Source: Balanoglossus misakiensis (lineage: Eukaryota > Hemichordata). Taken from it: a stretch of DNA of 64,000 nt. A program made the translations under genes and the position numbers. Shown one piece after another: positions 1-14,149 of the stretch (positions are counted from its first letter, which is position 1; every line of letters begins with the position of its first letter). The notes below the pieces were generated by a model that ran no database searches, was not told where the DNA came from, and saw only the letters and a program-made list of their open reading frames with translations. The stretch is from NCBI GenBank assembly GCA_040954595.2, contig CM082576.2:4030001-4094000 (forward strand), read 5' to 3'.

Positions 1-711
1 TGTTATGCAAATATACATCCTGTCAGGACACAGGAGAATTGCTGAGATAATTTCTCTGTAAACTTTTTTGTTCACCTTTCATTTTTGGTTTGAATTCCTT
101 GAAATGTTATAGAATTTTTTATTTTTTTTCTGTGTAACCAAATCAGGTATTTCTAACCTACTATTGTAAATTGAACAGGTTCTAGAGAAATGGTCATCTG
201 TAATAAATGGCAATTAAAGCTTCCGTATGATGTATTACTATTAACTTACACCATGGTAGTAGACACCAAGGTAGATGGCTTCAGAAAACTGACTGTCTGA
301 AAAATGTAGGCACTGCAGAAATGATGTTGAAAATATTTCTTGACAACATGCATTTTTGCAGTAATGACGCTAAATGACACTAATGGTTGGTGCACGTAAG
401 TCCCTTGCATACTTTAGGGAAATTGTCAGAAATGTTGCTGTAGTACCCTCATGCACTTGAGTGAAGGAAAAGCACACATTGTTATTAGTCTAGTGAAAAT
501 TGTGAGGTAGCTGATGACCACATGGAAGAAATCTTAACAATAATAAATTAATTGAACGTCACTGGAAATGTAAAATTCCGCTTACCTACAGTTGCTTGAA
601 AGACCATATTGGAACATTTCTGGCAATCTCCTAAGATGTCATGTAGTCACTGGTGTGCGATCTGTTACTTCCATCACATCACAACAATCATTCTTGTCTT
701 TCTCATTGCAG
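1..711 (+). other. Dicer upstream region, non-coding
   Basis: No coding exon could be supported here. A good 3' splice site (pyrimidine-rich stretch, then CAG ending at 711) precedes the first Dicer coding exon, so at least the last part is probably an intron in the 5' UTR. The upstream non-coding exon and the promoter were not located and may lie outside the window. Confidence 0.5.
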
Positions 712-733
712 TTTGTGAAACAAGAACTAAATC

Positions 734-3700
734 ATGGCTTCTGAAGATCACGATGTGACAGTGATCGACATGGACAGCATCGTGAATGATATGGAGATTC
801 AGGTGGAAGACAACGGCGTGCCACAGCTGTCACATCAGGAGATCCTTCACAACTTCACTCCCAGGGCTTATCAGGTGGAACTGCTGGAAAGAGCTCTGGA
901 GAAGAACACCGTTGTGTGTCTGCAAACTGGCGGCGGCAAGACCTTCATTGCTGTCATGTTGATCAAGGAGCTGGCAGATTCTGTCAGACCAGAGTTTGAT
1001 GAAGGCGGGAAAAGAACATTCTTTCTGGTTAACACAGGTAAGAAAAAGGGGGTTCCTGATGTGTTCTTGGTAATGTGGATGTTCACATGTAAGAGCTCAT
1101 GCTGTAGGCTGCAGGCCTGTAGGATGACATGTACACGGGTGCAGTAGGAGATTTGCTGAGTAAAGGGCTTGAAAAGTTGTTCTTTTCCTGGCTTCCCCAA
1201 TGGACAGGTTAAAAATGTTTACTTGTCCAGACAGGAAAAGGTACCTGTTCTCCCAATATTTTATAGTCAGTGTAACTCTTCGCCTGATTGGCATGTGGGA
1301 GCCTCCAATTTGGACAGGAGTATTTTCCATGTTGGGCAAAATGGCTTCCTCTGCAACTTACAAGAGACCAGCGCCCCCAGTGTCAAAAGTTCAACATTTT
1401 TGGTGTAATTGTTTTTTCGTTGTGGCATGCTTCTTGGATAATAAAGCTTTTGTCAATTTAAACAAAAAACTTTTTATATAGAAAAGTATACTATTCAAAA
1501 TTTCTACAGTTGCGTGAATTGAAAGTTTTAGAAGTATGATCACACAAGAGACTTTTAAATAAAACAGATTACAGACTACAAAAATTTCTTCTATTCATGT
1601 GAATAACAAATTTTCAAAAGTACTTGTCAATGGCATTAAAGACTTAGTACCTGCCTGGGACAGGCAAACAAGCAACATTTTGAGCCATGGACTAGCTTGG
1701 TGGAGCTAATCTGCATATTACGGCAATTAAAAGTTAACTATCCTTGAACACCTGTAGTAATGTACCACATACATGTATCATGTGGTGGAAATTGAAATAT
1801 GTAGTACCAGTATATAACAAAACTGCCAGAAAGTCAATGTCATCATTTATGCATGATTTAGTAATATGCATGTAATAATGTATTTGTTCCACAATGTGTC
1901 TTTCAGTACCTCTGGTAGCGCAGCAAGCCAGTGTCATCCGAACTCACACAGATCTGAGTGTAGGCGAGTATGTGGGTGCGATGGGGGTGGACTTCTGGAA
2001 GGGGGAGAGGTGGAACGAAGAATTCAGTAAGCATCAGGTTCTAGTGATGACCTCCCAGATTTTCCTGGATATCTTGCTCCATGGATTTCTGGGAATGTCC
2101 AGGGTCAATCTCCTGATATTCGACGAGTGCCACCGAGCGGTCAAGAACCACGCCTACCGGGAGATCATGAAGCTGTACGATGTGTGCCTGAAGGATGATT
2201 ATCCCAGGGTGTTGGGTCTCACCGCCGCCATTCTCAACGGCAAGTGTGATCCGGCGAAACTCGAAAGCCGGCTAAGGGACTTGGAGAAGACCATGAGAGG
2301 TACGGCGGAAACGGCAACGGACACAACTCTCGTCAGCCAGTACGGAACCAAGCCCAAGGAAATCATAATCCTGTGCCAATCGTACCAGGACGAAAACAAT
2401 CTCACTGAAGAAATCTTAGAAATCATCCTCAAAGCTAAGCTGTTCCTGGAAGACTGTAATGTGAATGTTGGCGATGAAGATGCTGAGAGGGACCCCAGAG
2501 CACTTCCCAAGAAAGCCCTGTCGGAATGCCAGTGTTCTCTGCTCGTTCTGGGCCCCTGGTGCGCCAACATGGTCTGCCAGTTGATGATCAAAGAGCTGGA
2601 GAAAGTGGAGTTTCACCAGACCCTGGAACTCAGCAAGCTCCTGATCCGTTTCACCATGACGACGCTGCGCATCATTTACATGAGGTGCACGGAGGTGATT
2701 GGCGGCGGCCACAAAGTGAACCTCAAGTATCTCACCCCGAAGGTGCTCAAACTCCTGGAAATTCTCAAGCAATACAAACCACAGCCCTCCGACTGCCCTG
2801 AATCCACGGCGACAAAGAAGTCCCCAAAAAAGAGTGTCAACTTGGCAGACGAACCGGCGAGAGATGCTCATTTGGAGAGGGGTGTTGCCAACGGAGACCT
2901 GGAGATGGGCACTCCAGACAGCATAGTGTCTAACAAGCAGATGGCATCCTCTGACAAACAGATGCTGTCAGCGAGGGGGAAGGCTCTCTCATCTACTCAG
3001 GAAAAAAACAGCCACACAACTCGAAGCAAAGTACAACAAAAACAGAAGCATTTCAATTACTACAGCGATCAGCAGGTCGGTGCCTCTGGTCTGTCCTCCC
3101 TCTGTGGCGTGGTCTTTGTCGAACAGCGGTACACGGCGGTCGTCTTGAACCAGCTGCTGAAAGATCTCAGTCGGCAAGACCCCAACTTGCAGCACCTTTC
3201 CACGAGCGAGATCACGGGACACGGGCTGAGATCGTCCGTGTCGGGCGGGCACGCTGAAATGGCCTACAAGAGACAGGAAGAAGTGCTTCGCCAGTTCCGC
3301 CGACACGAGACCAACTTGCTCGTGGCCACCAGCGTCATCGAAGAGGGCGTTGACGTTCCCAAGTGTAACTTGGTGGTGCGCTTTGATCCCATTAAAGAGT
3401 ACAGGTCATACGTGCAATCTAAAGGCAGAGCCAGGGCTCCAGAATCCTTTTTCATCATGATGGTCAACAGCTCAGACAGGGAAACTTTTACCAGGGATCT
3501 TAAGCAGTTTAAGTGCATTGACAGGGTGAGTTAATAATCAGCCACTTTCCATTTGCCAGTCATTCTAACCATCCATGTAATGTCAAAAATTTTCCGTGAG
3601 AATTAAGCTAAATATTTGTGTTTTATCATGAACATGGAAGAGTAACACTATGAATATTGCATATTAAAAGTTCCAGGTGGCACTATTGAAATGGTTTTTG

Positions 3701-6700
3701 CCCCTCATTTATTCCCCGCAATTTTACATTTTGGATCTTGTTTTAGATTTTAGAGAGAATCTGCCATGGGAGAGAGATGCCCACTGAAGAGGACATTGAC
3801 GCCCATATGGCCGATACACTACTACCTCCATACATGCCAAATAAAGCCGAAGGTAAAGCTAGAGTCACTATGTGCTCTAGTATACCTTTGATCAACAGGT
3901 CAGTTTGCATCATTGTTCAAGACTGGACCATTTGATGTGATTTTCAATCTTTGTCAAATCTGATGCCCATTGACATGTACTAAATTTTGTATTTAAGAGC
4001 ATTGGTGTGAGTGTTTTTCAGCATGTCAATTGTAGGGTAATCTATGCAGACATGGCTTGGAGACTTTCCCCTTTCTTGATTGACACTAGAGGGCAGTTTG
4101 ATAAAAGTTTTCATGTAAAACGTCGATGCATCCAGTGTTATCCAGCGGCGCAATGTTTAGTACAGGAACTACAACATGCCAGACGACAGTCAATAATTCG
4201 ATTTCTCACTCTCACTGGGGATATTTTATCTCACAGATGCTAGAAGAAATCTTTTTTCCCATGCCCCTGTGGTGTGAGATTTTTTAAGTCACACATGATC
4301 ACACTGCCTAATAATTTTAAATCATAGTAGTAGTGCTTCATTCTGTGATCAACATTTGTTTTGAAATGGTGTCAACATCTAATGCAATTAACAACTGATA
4401 GTATCGATAGTGGGTTATTTGTTTTTAATATAACCATTCTTTTGAATTTGATTTCTCTGTTGATTTATATCATTTAGATACTGTGCCAAATTGCCAAGCG
4501 ATGCCTTCACTCACCTTACTCCAAAGTGCAAGACGGAGCAGATAGAGAAATCTGATCCACCGCTGTACAGATCCACTTTGTATTTACCAATCAACTCTCC
4601 TCTTAGGCAACCAATAGAAGTGAGTAGCAGTACCAAGAATCGTTTTCATCATCATTGTAGCAATTTATCAGAGACTTGTGGGATTTCAACAAGAAACCCT
4701 CCAATTTCATGCAACGATACATTGTGACTATGGCAACGTTCCAGTGATAAAGTAGAGTTTCTTCACTGTAATGTTTATGATATCATTGTGGTTGTATCAG
4801 GACAATTACCCCTGGATTTTAACCAGCAGGGTATTTCCCACCCACATGTTAGTGGTAGGGAGAGTGGTGTGATTGTAGTAAGTGTCCGGTGGGTGAATAA
4901 CCAGGGGGTGACTGGCCTAGAACAATTGTGATCATGTTCATGTACTGTATCAAGACTAGTCAAATCAAACAAACTTTTTCTTTTAGAATATCTTGAAAAA
5001 ATGCTAGTATGCTGCCAGAAAAGTACATAATAAAATGTGATGACATGTGATGTGGTGTTGGACATACCCTAATTTTAAGACCAAACCGGGACTGTTATTG
5101 CCCATTCAAATGTGTGTGTGGATTATTGTGTAAAAATCCACGAGACTGTTGACCATGCATGACAATTTCATGTTTTCTAATGCACAGGGTCCAATAATGA
5201 CAAGGAAAACTTTTGCAGAAATGGCTGTTGCTTTAAAAGCTTGTGAACTTTTACATCAAGCAGGTAAGCAGCATTCTCAGCCAAGTGGGCATGACTAAGG
5301 ATTACCTTTAATTTAAAAAGAGTGTTGTCATGTTGCTTCTTGTTGTAAGTAGCATGATAAGATGAGTTTGTTGATTGGTTCAGAAACTGCTCATGCAGTT
5401 ACTTTGAGCAAATGTTTGCTTGGAGTGCTCTCCATCAGATTTCATCTTTTATCTCCTGAAATGAAATGTGTACGTCTAATGCTAAAGGTGCCCTTGTTGA
5501 TTTGTGATGGAAATTGATCTGTATTGAAGAAATATAACTTCTGCATGTCGCGCTTGAATTTACCGATTCTGATCAAGTGAGACTATAGCGTCCTTGACAC
5601 ATGATCGATCCATTATCACTTCCATGCCGACAGTATTTTGTCCATAATTTTGTGTCTTTGTATCAAAAGAAATACACTGGCGATTGACAAAATTTACCGT
5701 GTCATTCAAATGGAAATTTTCTGAGGTGTCTCAATTTCCATTCAATTTAACAGAGATATTTCTTAATATTGATAACAGCATTCACTTGATAGAAGTTGAT
5801 TGTTACCAAGACAAGTCACTTTTTTTTAAATGTCACACTCCATATTGCATTCCAGGTGAACTTGACGAACATTTACTACCAGTGGGTAAAGAAGTTGTCC
5901 CATATGAGGACAGAGACACCTTTGATGAGGGGATGGACAGCGATGGGCCCCGTCCTGGCACTACAAAGAGAAGACAGTACTATTGTAAACAGGTATTAAG
6001 GAGATTAGAAGCTGCAGATTATCTTTTTTCTCTAGGAAACCGTTCAGTTGCGAAAGTCTGTTTGTGAAAATGTGTCATCTCCTTAGGGAGGTCTGTGTAA
6101 TTTGATAACCAATGTAAAGGTCATGTTGTGGATATTTGGGGTCGCTCACTCCAAATACTAATTTTATGGTATTGCCTATAAAAAATACTTTTAATCATCA
6201 CGGTTACCACTTATTCTTAATTTTGGTATATTTTTTTCTGATTATGAATACTAAATTATGTAACCATTTTCTTTGTTCTGTCAGCGATGGTGTTCTTTAG
6301 TTTCCCATCAAATGTAATTGTAGCCTTTCTTCATATTTTTAATTGCCAACTCAATCTTTGGCAAGCATTTATTTTGCGATTGCTTCAATCTTGCTTCGCT
6401 TACGTGGAATTCTGTTGAATGGAATCGTCGTGGAATATTTACTGTCTGTAGAAAAAATTAGGAAATTTCACTGGCTGTCGCTATTCCCATGCGAAAGATA
6501 TCTGAGACAAAAAATTGATATTTGTAGAGAGGTGACAGCAGCAGAACAAAACAACAAAGACCAAGCAAATATAAAAAAAGTACAGCCTTTCTCTACAGCT
6601 GATTTTTATCGAATTGGCAATTACTGTTTCTTGAGAAATTCAATATTCGGCACGAGAATCAATACAGCTTCAGAAAGAGCTTTCTGCACGAAATTTTTAC

Positions 6701-8413
6701 TCATTGATTTAGACTAACATCCGCCAGAGGGAAATCAATTATGGAAATTTTGTCTTGGAATATTTTTTGGCTCTTACTGAAGCCTTAGATACTGTAAACG
6801 ACAATATTCTTCTGCCCTTAATTTGTATTTGAGGCCCTCCTCTGCATTGGTTTACTGGTTATCTCTCCAACAGGCAAATATTTTTAAGTGATGCTAGCTC
6901 TGACTGTTCTGTTCTTCCATAGTGATCTACAGTATCCTTGGCCCTCTGTTGTTTCTTATCTACATAAATGTCAATCCCAGTTCTTCAGTCTTGAATAAAC
7001 TCTTTTCCCCTCCTAACTAAAGATAACAGTTACAATACCACTGGGGCAAAGAACCAAATCAAGGATATTGAAATGTTGTGAACCAACAACAAGCTACTCA
7101 AAAAATTAATTACGTGCTTTTTTCATCCTGACACAATCAAATCAACAATCCAGACAATTTTATATGCACCAACAACATTTTATTAAATGAAGTTGACAGC
7201 AATTGTTACCTGGGCATTGAAATTAACAAACATTACTTGGAAATGTCAAATCAATACAGCTGTCAATAAAATTGTTCAAAGATCGACTTGAGTCCCAACC
7301 TTAGATAACCTTTAACTCACAGTAAACCTCACTTCCATTCTCTGGGAATACTTGGCATCGATAGGCAATTTAACCCTTTCACCCCCAGTTCCCTCTGTAG
7401 AGGTCCAACTCTTAAACATAGAATACAATGGATTTGGACCAAACCATGGGGAAGATGGCAAAGGACTGCCCCCATGTGTAACAGATACAAGTTTATGCTC
7501 CTATGATAAGCCACCATACAAGGCATACACAAGTGTTCAAAAATCTTGCGTTGTATTTGCAAATAACCAACATCACCTGTTGTGCACCCATTGTCCCCAC
7601 ACCTCTCCCTATCCACTGCTACTCCAGGTGGACCTTCAAAGGAATACAGAGCCGCCTGTAATATCATCGCCATTATTTCCTTCCAACGATACAGGTTGCA
7701 GATGCTTTACAACACAATTTACCAGGTGTCAACAAACCCTTTCACTTGTACGTGATCAAGATGATTTTAACTCTCCCGCTGCCTGATATTCTGAACACTC
7801 GTGGGCGTAAGCACTACCATCCGGAAGACAGTACTCAAGGATTCGCTATCATCATATCCAGACAAATACCAAGGGTGAGAAACCTACACATCATTGACGT
7901 ACACTGCACAAACTATCCACAGTATTGTATTCATCAAATGGACAAAACTTTTACCATAAAAGGTCGCTGGAACAGGATTACAGGAAGTTTAAGCTTAAGT
8001 GTTGTATATTTTATAGACTTTGACACTATTAGGAAAACCTGTGTTAGATTTAATCAAATTTTCAGGACAATTAGAAAGCAATTTCAGTTCTTTGTAAATT
8101 CATTGTTAGTTGGTGGGAGGGGGCGTGCAGTGTTGCTACAATGTCTTTCTCTTCATCTTCCCAGATTCCAAGCTTTCCGGTTTACACACGCTCTGGAAAA
8201 GTCAGCGTTTCCATGGAGTTGTCTGCCTCTTCAATACGCATTTCTAAGGAGAAGATGATTCAGATCCGCAAATTCCACCGCTGCATATTCACGGAAGTGC
8301 TGAGACTGGAGAAGCCATCCATGAAATTCGATCCCAGCAACTCTCTTGCCAAGTACTACGTGGTGCCAGTAGTTAAAAGTGGGTGAAATTTGACTTGTAT
8401 TTGGGTGTAGTCC

Positions 8414-8469
<56 letters not shown>

Positions 8470-11400
8470 AGAAACATTCCAATGATGGTATTTCTCTGTG
8501 GTTGGAACCCATGCTTTCAAGACTAAGTAGTAATGTAGACATGTTTCGTAAGAGGCGGGCAAGACAAACATACAACCGATCAAGGCACATTAAATTTGCT
8601 CATCTAAATGTTTCTGTGGAGTTTAGCAACATCCATTCTTCACACAACTGATTGCTTTCTGTCCGTCTTTCAGGTCAAAATGACAGTGGAGATGAAACCC
8701 ATGAAATAGATTGGTCGTTTTTGGAACTGATCAGCCAGTGTAGCGGCAAGCTTGACCATCAGAAGCCCCCTCACTACACCATCACTCAACCTTTCGATTT
8801 CGACGTCATGAAGTACGAAGACGCGGTGGTGACGCCAATCTACCGCAACTTTGATCAGCCGCAGCGTTATTACGTGGCCGAGATATCGGAACTCAACCCG
8901 GAGAGCAAGTTTCCATCGTCTCTTTATTCGACATTCTCCAAGTACTACGACCAAAGATATTCCCTGGGGGTGACCAACTCGGAGCAGAATCTACTCGATG
9001 TCGACTACATGTCTTCGAGGCTGAATCTGCTCACGCCACGCTATCTCAACCACAAGGGGAAGGCGCTGCCCGTGACGTCAGCACAGACGAAGAAGGAGAA
9101 ACAAGAAAACCTTCAGAACAAGCAGTTCTTGGTGCCGGAGCTGTGCTACGTGTATCCCATCCCAGCGTCTCTTTGGAGGAAAGGCGTTTGCCTACCCAGC
9201 GTCCTGTACCGCCTCAATGGCCTGCTCCTGGCGGAAGAGCTGAGGGCCCAGGTCGCGGTGGAAGCAAACGTTGGCATGGCGACCCTGCCGGAGGGCTTCA
9301 AGTTTGACGATTTGAGTTTTGGTTGGGACGAGTTCAAGATTGACGAGCAGAAGGACGATGAGGACGGACAGAGCGATGATGATGGTGAAGGCGATTGGCC
9401 CAGTATGGGATCTAGCGAGGATGATGACGACGACTTCTATGATTTCAGCGACCCTGTGGAGTTTCAAGTCGGGGATGAAACCTTACAAGCGCTGAACAAG
9501 ATCCAGATGCTCGAAACGGACGAGGTACCGTGGCCCTGCGATTCAAACGACGAGGACGTCAATGAGATTGGCTGGGAAGACGACACAGGGACCCATCACG
9601 TGATATCGTTCAGTGGCACCAGCGATCGGGAAGCTCCCAAGTCGATTGGTGCTGTAGTAGACGCAGACGAAGATGAGAAACCTGTTGACATTTTCGAAGA
9701 CATGGAAAAGTTTGACTTCAAGACCAACAAAACCAGGCTGGAGAAAATCACGGAGGTGATGGAGGTAGACTTCACAGTACCAGCTGTGGCACCTGAAAGC
9801 GGCGATCCAGTCATTCCCCCAGATAAGCTAGACGACTGTACAACTGATGAGGAACTGCAGCTGAAAGCCGGTCCGAACCCAGCCCTCCTCCTCCAGGCCC
9901 TGACCATGTCAAACGCCAGCGACGGCTTCAACCTGGAGAGGTTGGAGATGTTGGGGGATTCCTTCCTCAAGCAAGCGGTCACCACCTACCTGTACTGCAC
10001 GTACCCGGACTTGCACGAGGGAAAGCTGTCCTACATGCGCAGCAAACAGGTCAGCAATCTGAATCTGTACCGTTTGGGAAAGAAGCAGAACTTGCCCGGC
10101 CGGATGGTGGTCTCGCTGTTTGACCCACCGGTCAACTGGCTGCCACCCGGCTACGTGGTGCTTCCCGCCGAGAAAAGACAGCCGGCACCGCCCAGAGACA
10201 GTGCCTTCGAGATTGGCTACTGGGGAGAGTGCGACAAAGTGGAGAATTTCAAAGCCGAGCCCGATGTCCCGTATGATCTGCACAGCGAACAGTCGCTCTC
10301 GGACAAGAGCGTGGCTGATTGCGTGGAGTCCCTGATCGGATGTTATCTGGTGTCCTGCGGCTTCCGAGGCACGCTGCTCTTCATGTCGTGGCTCGGAATC
10401 AAAGTTCTGCCGACCATCAAAGACGACAAGGACAGGAGCAGTAACGATCGGGAAGTTACAATCAACGGTGCAGACGCCACGGAAGATACAGCGACGGAGA
10501 AAAGCGAGACTGAGAGAAACAAGAGTGAACCCGTTCAGTATGGGTATCTGCAAGCTCCCGGCTCCCCACTATTTACACACATATCACACACCGAGGAACG
10601 GATGGCACACCTGCTGTCAGGATATGAGAATTTTGAGAAGAAAGTCAATTACCCATTTCAGGATAAAGCCTATTTGCTGCAAGCCTTCACACATGCATCT
10701 TATCACTACAATACCATCACTGATTGTTATCAAAGGTAAGATCATCTGAAAAATGGGAACTTAAACGAAGCAAGTCTGCATAATTGTTTTGTGTGTTTGT
10801 GTGAATGCACGTGTGCATGTACATTGCATTGTGGTGTATGTAGTATATGTAGTAGGTACATGTAAGTTGCTTAATTGCTCACCTTGTAAAAGAAAGCATG
10901 ATTTTAATGGCGGAACTAAAATGTGACCGACGTATAGAAACTGAGAAGATAGCGGGGAAATTTTTTACTGACCAGTCTGCATTATTTCCCAACCACCCAC
11001 CCGCCCCTACCACACCACCAGGCTGGAATTTTTGGGAGATGCAATATTGGACTACCTCATAACAAAGCATCTGTACGACCACCACCAGCACCATTCTCCG
11101 GGGGCGCTTACAGACCTACGATCAGCTCTGGTCAACAACACGATATTTGCGTCTCTAGCGGTGAAGTACGACTACCATAAGTACTTCAAGGCCATCGCTC
11201 CAGAGCTGTTCCAGGTTATCGACAACTTTGTCAAGTTCCAGCATGCCACGGAAGAAACCCAGGGAATCGACTCGCAGGTATGAAATCCAACAGGCTATTA
11301 AAGCTTGTATATTTGAAATGGTTAGAAGCATATGCCACTTAAGAAGGTATTCTGAAGACCACTGTTTATTTAACAAATCGACAACAAGATTGGTCGCAGA

Positions 11401-13836
11401 ATTCTGCAAATTTCAATGTATTTCCAAATTGATTTTTGTATTTCGTGCTTTCATACATGTGTGAAATCTTTCATCCCAGTGGACTAGTTTACACCATCTT
11501 ACCGGAGATTTTGTAGTCCTTGCCCTTGGGATACAGTAAACAGTCAAACTACATGTATCTCACCTATTTACTATTTACAACCAGCTGTTGCCCCCTGGCG
11601 TCCCTACCCTATGTGTTTTCTCGTTAATTTGCTGATAGTGATAACAACTTCTTCAACTATCTTGGCATACAGTACATGCATGCTGTGACACACGTTTAAT
11701 AATACATGTGTGAAATCTTTCATCCCAGTGGACTAGTATACACCATCAGCGTGTATGTTCAATCACTTTCACTCATGTGCGTCATAACTTATCTATTAAA
11801 CCCAGTTGATAATGGCATCATTGCCAAAGAGATCAAAGTCCATAAACTGAATTCAGGTGGGCCCTAGGCTTTTATAGAAAACGTGTGTGTATGTGTCTGT
11901 GTGTGTGAGCATTCAATGGCAGACTTGATGATGTGCCGTAGTTGGTGCACAGATCAAAATCACTGAATAAAAAATTTGCAGAAGTTAGAGCTGTCCCTGT
12001 AATATTGGTAGGTAATTTTTCTCTGCCTGTCCCGTTTTTCAGCTGAACAGTAACTTCTCAGACGACGAGGATGAAGAAGAGGAAGGAGAAGACAAGGAAG
12101 ACATCGAGGTTCCCAAAGCGCTGGGCGACATCTTTGAGTCTGTGGCCGGCGCTATCTACCTGGACAGTGACATGTCACTGGATGCCGTGTGGAGAGTCTA
12201 CTATCCCATGATGAAACCTCACATAGGTGAGTGCGGAAACTGCCACACATTCGTCAACACTGTGCCCGGATATGTGACACCCTCCCCTCCCACATCGCTT
12301 TTTTTTATCCTTGTGCAAATTACTATGTCAGACTTGATGGGTTACCAGGAATTCTTAAGCTATTACTGCGTCGTTTAAGTCCTTAATTTTTCCTGGGGAA
12401 TACACTGCACTAGTTTCTGGACGAACCTGCAAAAGCACCATTAACGATTCCATATTTTAAAAAAACATTAGTTTATACCTTGCTATGTTGCATTGAGGTG
12501 ATTGTGTCACCATGGTGACGTGTAAGACTCAGTCACCCATGGCAACCGTTAGTTAAAATGGTCCCCATAGCAGTTATACTTTGAGCGAACAAATGTCAAC
12601 TGTGCCTTCGTAACCAGGATGTATTATTCCACATTAATAATTCAATGATCAATTAAAAAGTAAGAAACTTTCAGTCTTAGTCCCAAGGGATGCAGAGACA
12701 TTCAGAGCTTTTCTTAGATTCATACTCAACCAATGATAATTTTTCTGCATCACTTGAAAGATCTTCATTTGAGTGCGAGTAAGTTATCTTTACAATCCTG
12801 TAAAATACAAGTCAATTTTATGACGTAATTAACCCTAAGGCTTGTGCAAACTTACTTATTTACCAATTTCTGAAATTCTATTATTTATAAAGAATATGTG
12901 GTCTTATATGAATGCACTTTCATTAAAAGGCACAGAAAAGAAAGATTTCAATCCATAAATCAACTCTGTAGGCATCTAATGAATCGTTTATACAATTTTC
13001 TGAATTAATTTTGAGCAGTTAATTTTAGTAAAGAAACCATTGTAAATATGACAGCACATTTACTTAATAGATCAATGCAATCCTGGCATCTTCTTTCAGA
13101 ATTAATATTTTCTTTTAAAAGGTTTCCTCTTGTATTAACTTATTCGTAATCAAGAATCACTGAAACATTTGAAGCTCAGTTTAATCTCTTGATGGATATT
13201 TGAGACCTTCATAGTTTGAGTAATCATTCATTTTTTTGGCCCCCACGTACAGGACCATCAGGCAAAGGAGGGGGGGGGGGAGCCAACACTTGTGTGTATG
13301 TTGTGTGTGTTTCTTCGATTGTATGTCCACATATTACTGATTCATGACTGGTTGTTTCTTATTTAATTTTTTATAAAACAGAGAAATATTCAGCCAAGGT
13401 GCCCATTTCGCCGGTGCGAGAGTTACTGGAGATGGAGCCAGAGACTGCAAGATTTGGGTAAGTCACGTATCAACAGCTCCTTGTTCTTGTGAAGATATCA
13501 GAGTGATCAACTTGGTTAGATTTGTTCAAATTGTAGTGGAGTCTCAGTCTTGTATGTTTGTTCAAATAATCCCCAGAACTGACAGCAAAGATAGCTTTCT
13601 CAAGTTTGGTGTTCAAATTCACAGGGAAGAACACATTCTGAATAATTTGGTGTCCGTGTGTCTTCTTTCTTCTTCAAATCAGACTGCCAGAGAAAACGAT
13701 TGACGGTAAGACGCGAGTCGTCGTGACAGTGGCCGGAAAAGGGACATTCCGTGGAATTGGTCGTAACTACCGCATCGCTAAGTCTGCCGCTGCCAGGAGA
13801 GCTCTTCGTTCGCTGAAGGCCAAGAAGGATCCTTAA
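734..13836 (+). CDS. DICER1: Dicer ribonuclease III (complete, 13 coding exons)
   Basis: Endoribonuclease that cuts pre-miRNA and long dsRNA in the cytoplasm. Coding exons: 734-1037, 1907-3525, 3747-3898, 4478-4619, 5188-5263, 5856-5992, 7695-7874, 8165-8378, 8674-10735, 11022-11277, 12043-12226, 13382-13457, 13683-13836. They join in frame to 1851 aa, close to vertebrate Dicer1 (about 1920). The start is firm: an in-frame TAA lies two codons upstream at 728-730. Domains in order: DExD/H helicase (motif I QTGGGKT, motif II DECH, motif VI QSKGRAR; about residues 30-600), dimerisation domain (about 640-735), platform/PAZ (about 810-1070), RNase IIIa (about 1340-1570; [12 protein letters not shown] and ADCVESLIG), RNase IIIb (about 1600-1770; [11 protein letters not shown] and [14 protein letters not shown]), and a C-terminal dsRBD. 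The acidic metal-binding residues of both RNase III domains are visible, so it should be active. An Asp/Glu-rich insert separates PAZ from RNase IIIa. The helicase is intact, as in Dicer1-type enzymes. Confidence 0.96.
1200..1692. repeat. possible MITE-like inverted repeat in Dicer intron 1
   Basis: Within intron 1 (1038-1906), a segment near 1205-1250 (containing AAAATGTTTACTTGTC and GGTACCTG) has an imperfect reverse-complement match near 1648-1690 (containing GTACCTGCC and ACAAGCAACATTTT). The arms carry several mismatches and small indels. This could be a decayed MITE or chance similarity. No target-site duplication was resolved. Confidence 0.25.
6770..7290 (+). mobile_element. decayed non-LTR retrotransposon (reverse transcriptase fragment)
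   Basis: Inside Dicer intron 6 (5993-7694), the sense strand encodes broken pieces of a LINE-type reverse transcriptase in successive frames. They are [12 protein letters not shown] (near 6779), [12 protein letters not shown] (near 6850) and [13 protein letters not shown] (near 6931), in the usual RT order, followed near 7195 by CYLGIEIN, like the region after the catalytic motif. Stops and frame changes interrupt it and no intact YADD-type box was seen, so it is a dead copy. The clade (RTE, CR1 or Jockey-like) cannot be decided by eye. Confidence 0.7.
8412..8468. repeat. (CTGT)n microsatellite
   Basis: About 14 uninterrupted CTGT units in the intron between the eighth and ninth Dicer coding exons. 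Confidence 0.98.
11453..11748. repeat. pair of 46-bp direct repeats in Dicer intron 10
   Basis: Two copies of a 46-bp sequence beginning ATACATGTGTGAAATCTTTC (about 11453-11498 and 11703-11748) differ at one base and lie about 250 bp apart. The DNA between them is not recognisable as a known element. A local duplication or a relic of an insertion would explain the pair. Confidence 0.85.
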
Positions 13837-14143
13837 TAACGGAACTGGCACCAGATCCTTGGAGGCTGAACATGCAATTTTGTTCACTCTCTTTTTGGTG
13901 ATGTCTTGTTCAGGGTTTTTTTTTTTATGTCACTACCCGTTGAAAATTTTAGCTTGCTGATTTAAGAGACTCTGAAAATGGCTTCAATTGTCATAAGTTA
14001 TCAAGAGTACATTATATTCAAGTGTTTTTCAAACCCACTCACCCCTCTAAGTTTTACAGATAATGATGATAAAAGTATGGCCATCATATTATTCCTGGAG
14101 ATAAAAATCTGCCCAACAAAAAATGTCAGTGCATGTGATCGTT

Positions 14144-14149
14144 ATTAAA
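14144..14149 (+). terminator. possible Dicer polyadenylation signal (ATTAAA)
   Basis: ATTAAA about 310 bp after the Dicer stop codon. It is the common variant signal and no AATAAA was seen nearer, so this is a weak candidate. Confidence 0.3.

Noticed and set aside
6343-6717. Open frame of 124 codons in a Dicer intron
   Set aside because: No recognisable domain. It lies just before the LINE relic and may be part of it, but nothing supports a gene.
7352-7690. Open frame in the Dicer intron before the PAZ exon
   Set aside because: Does not resemble Dicer. The Dicer frame resumes only at the acceptor at 7694.
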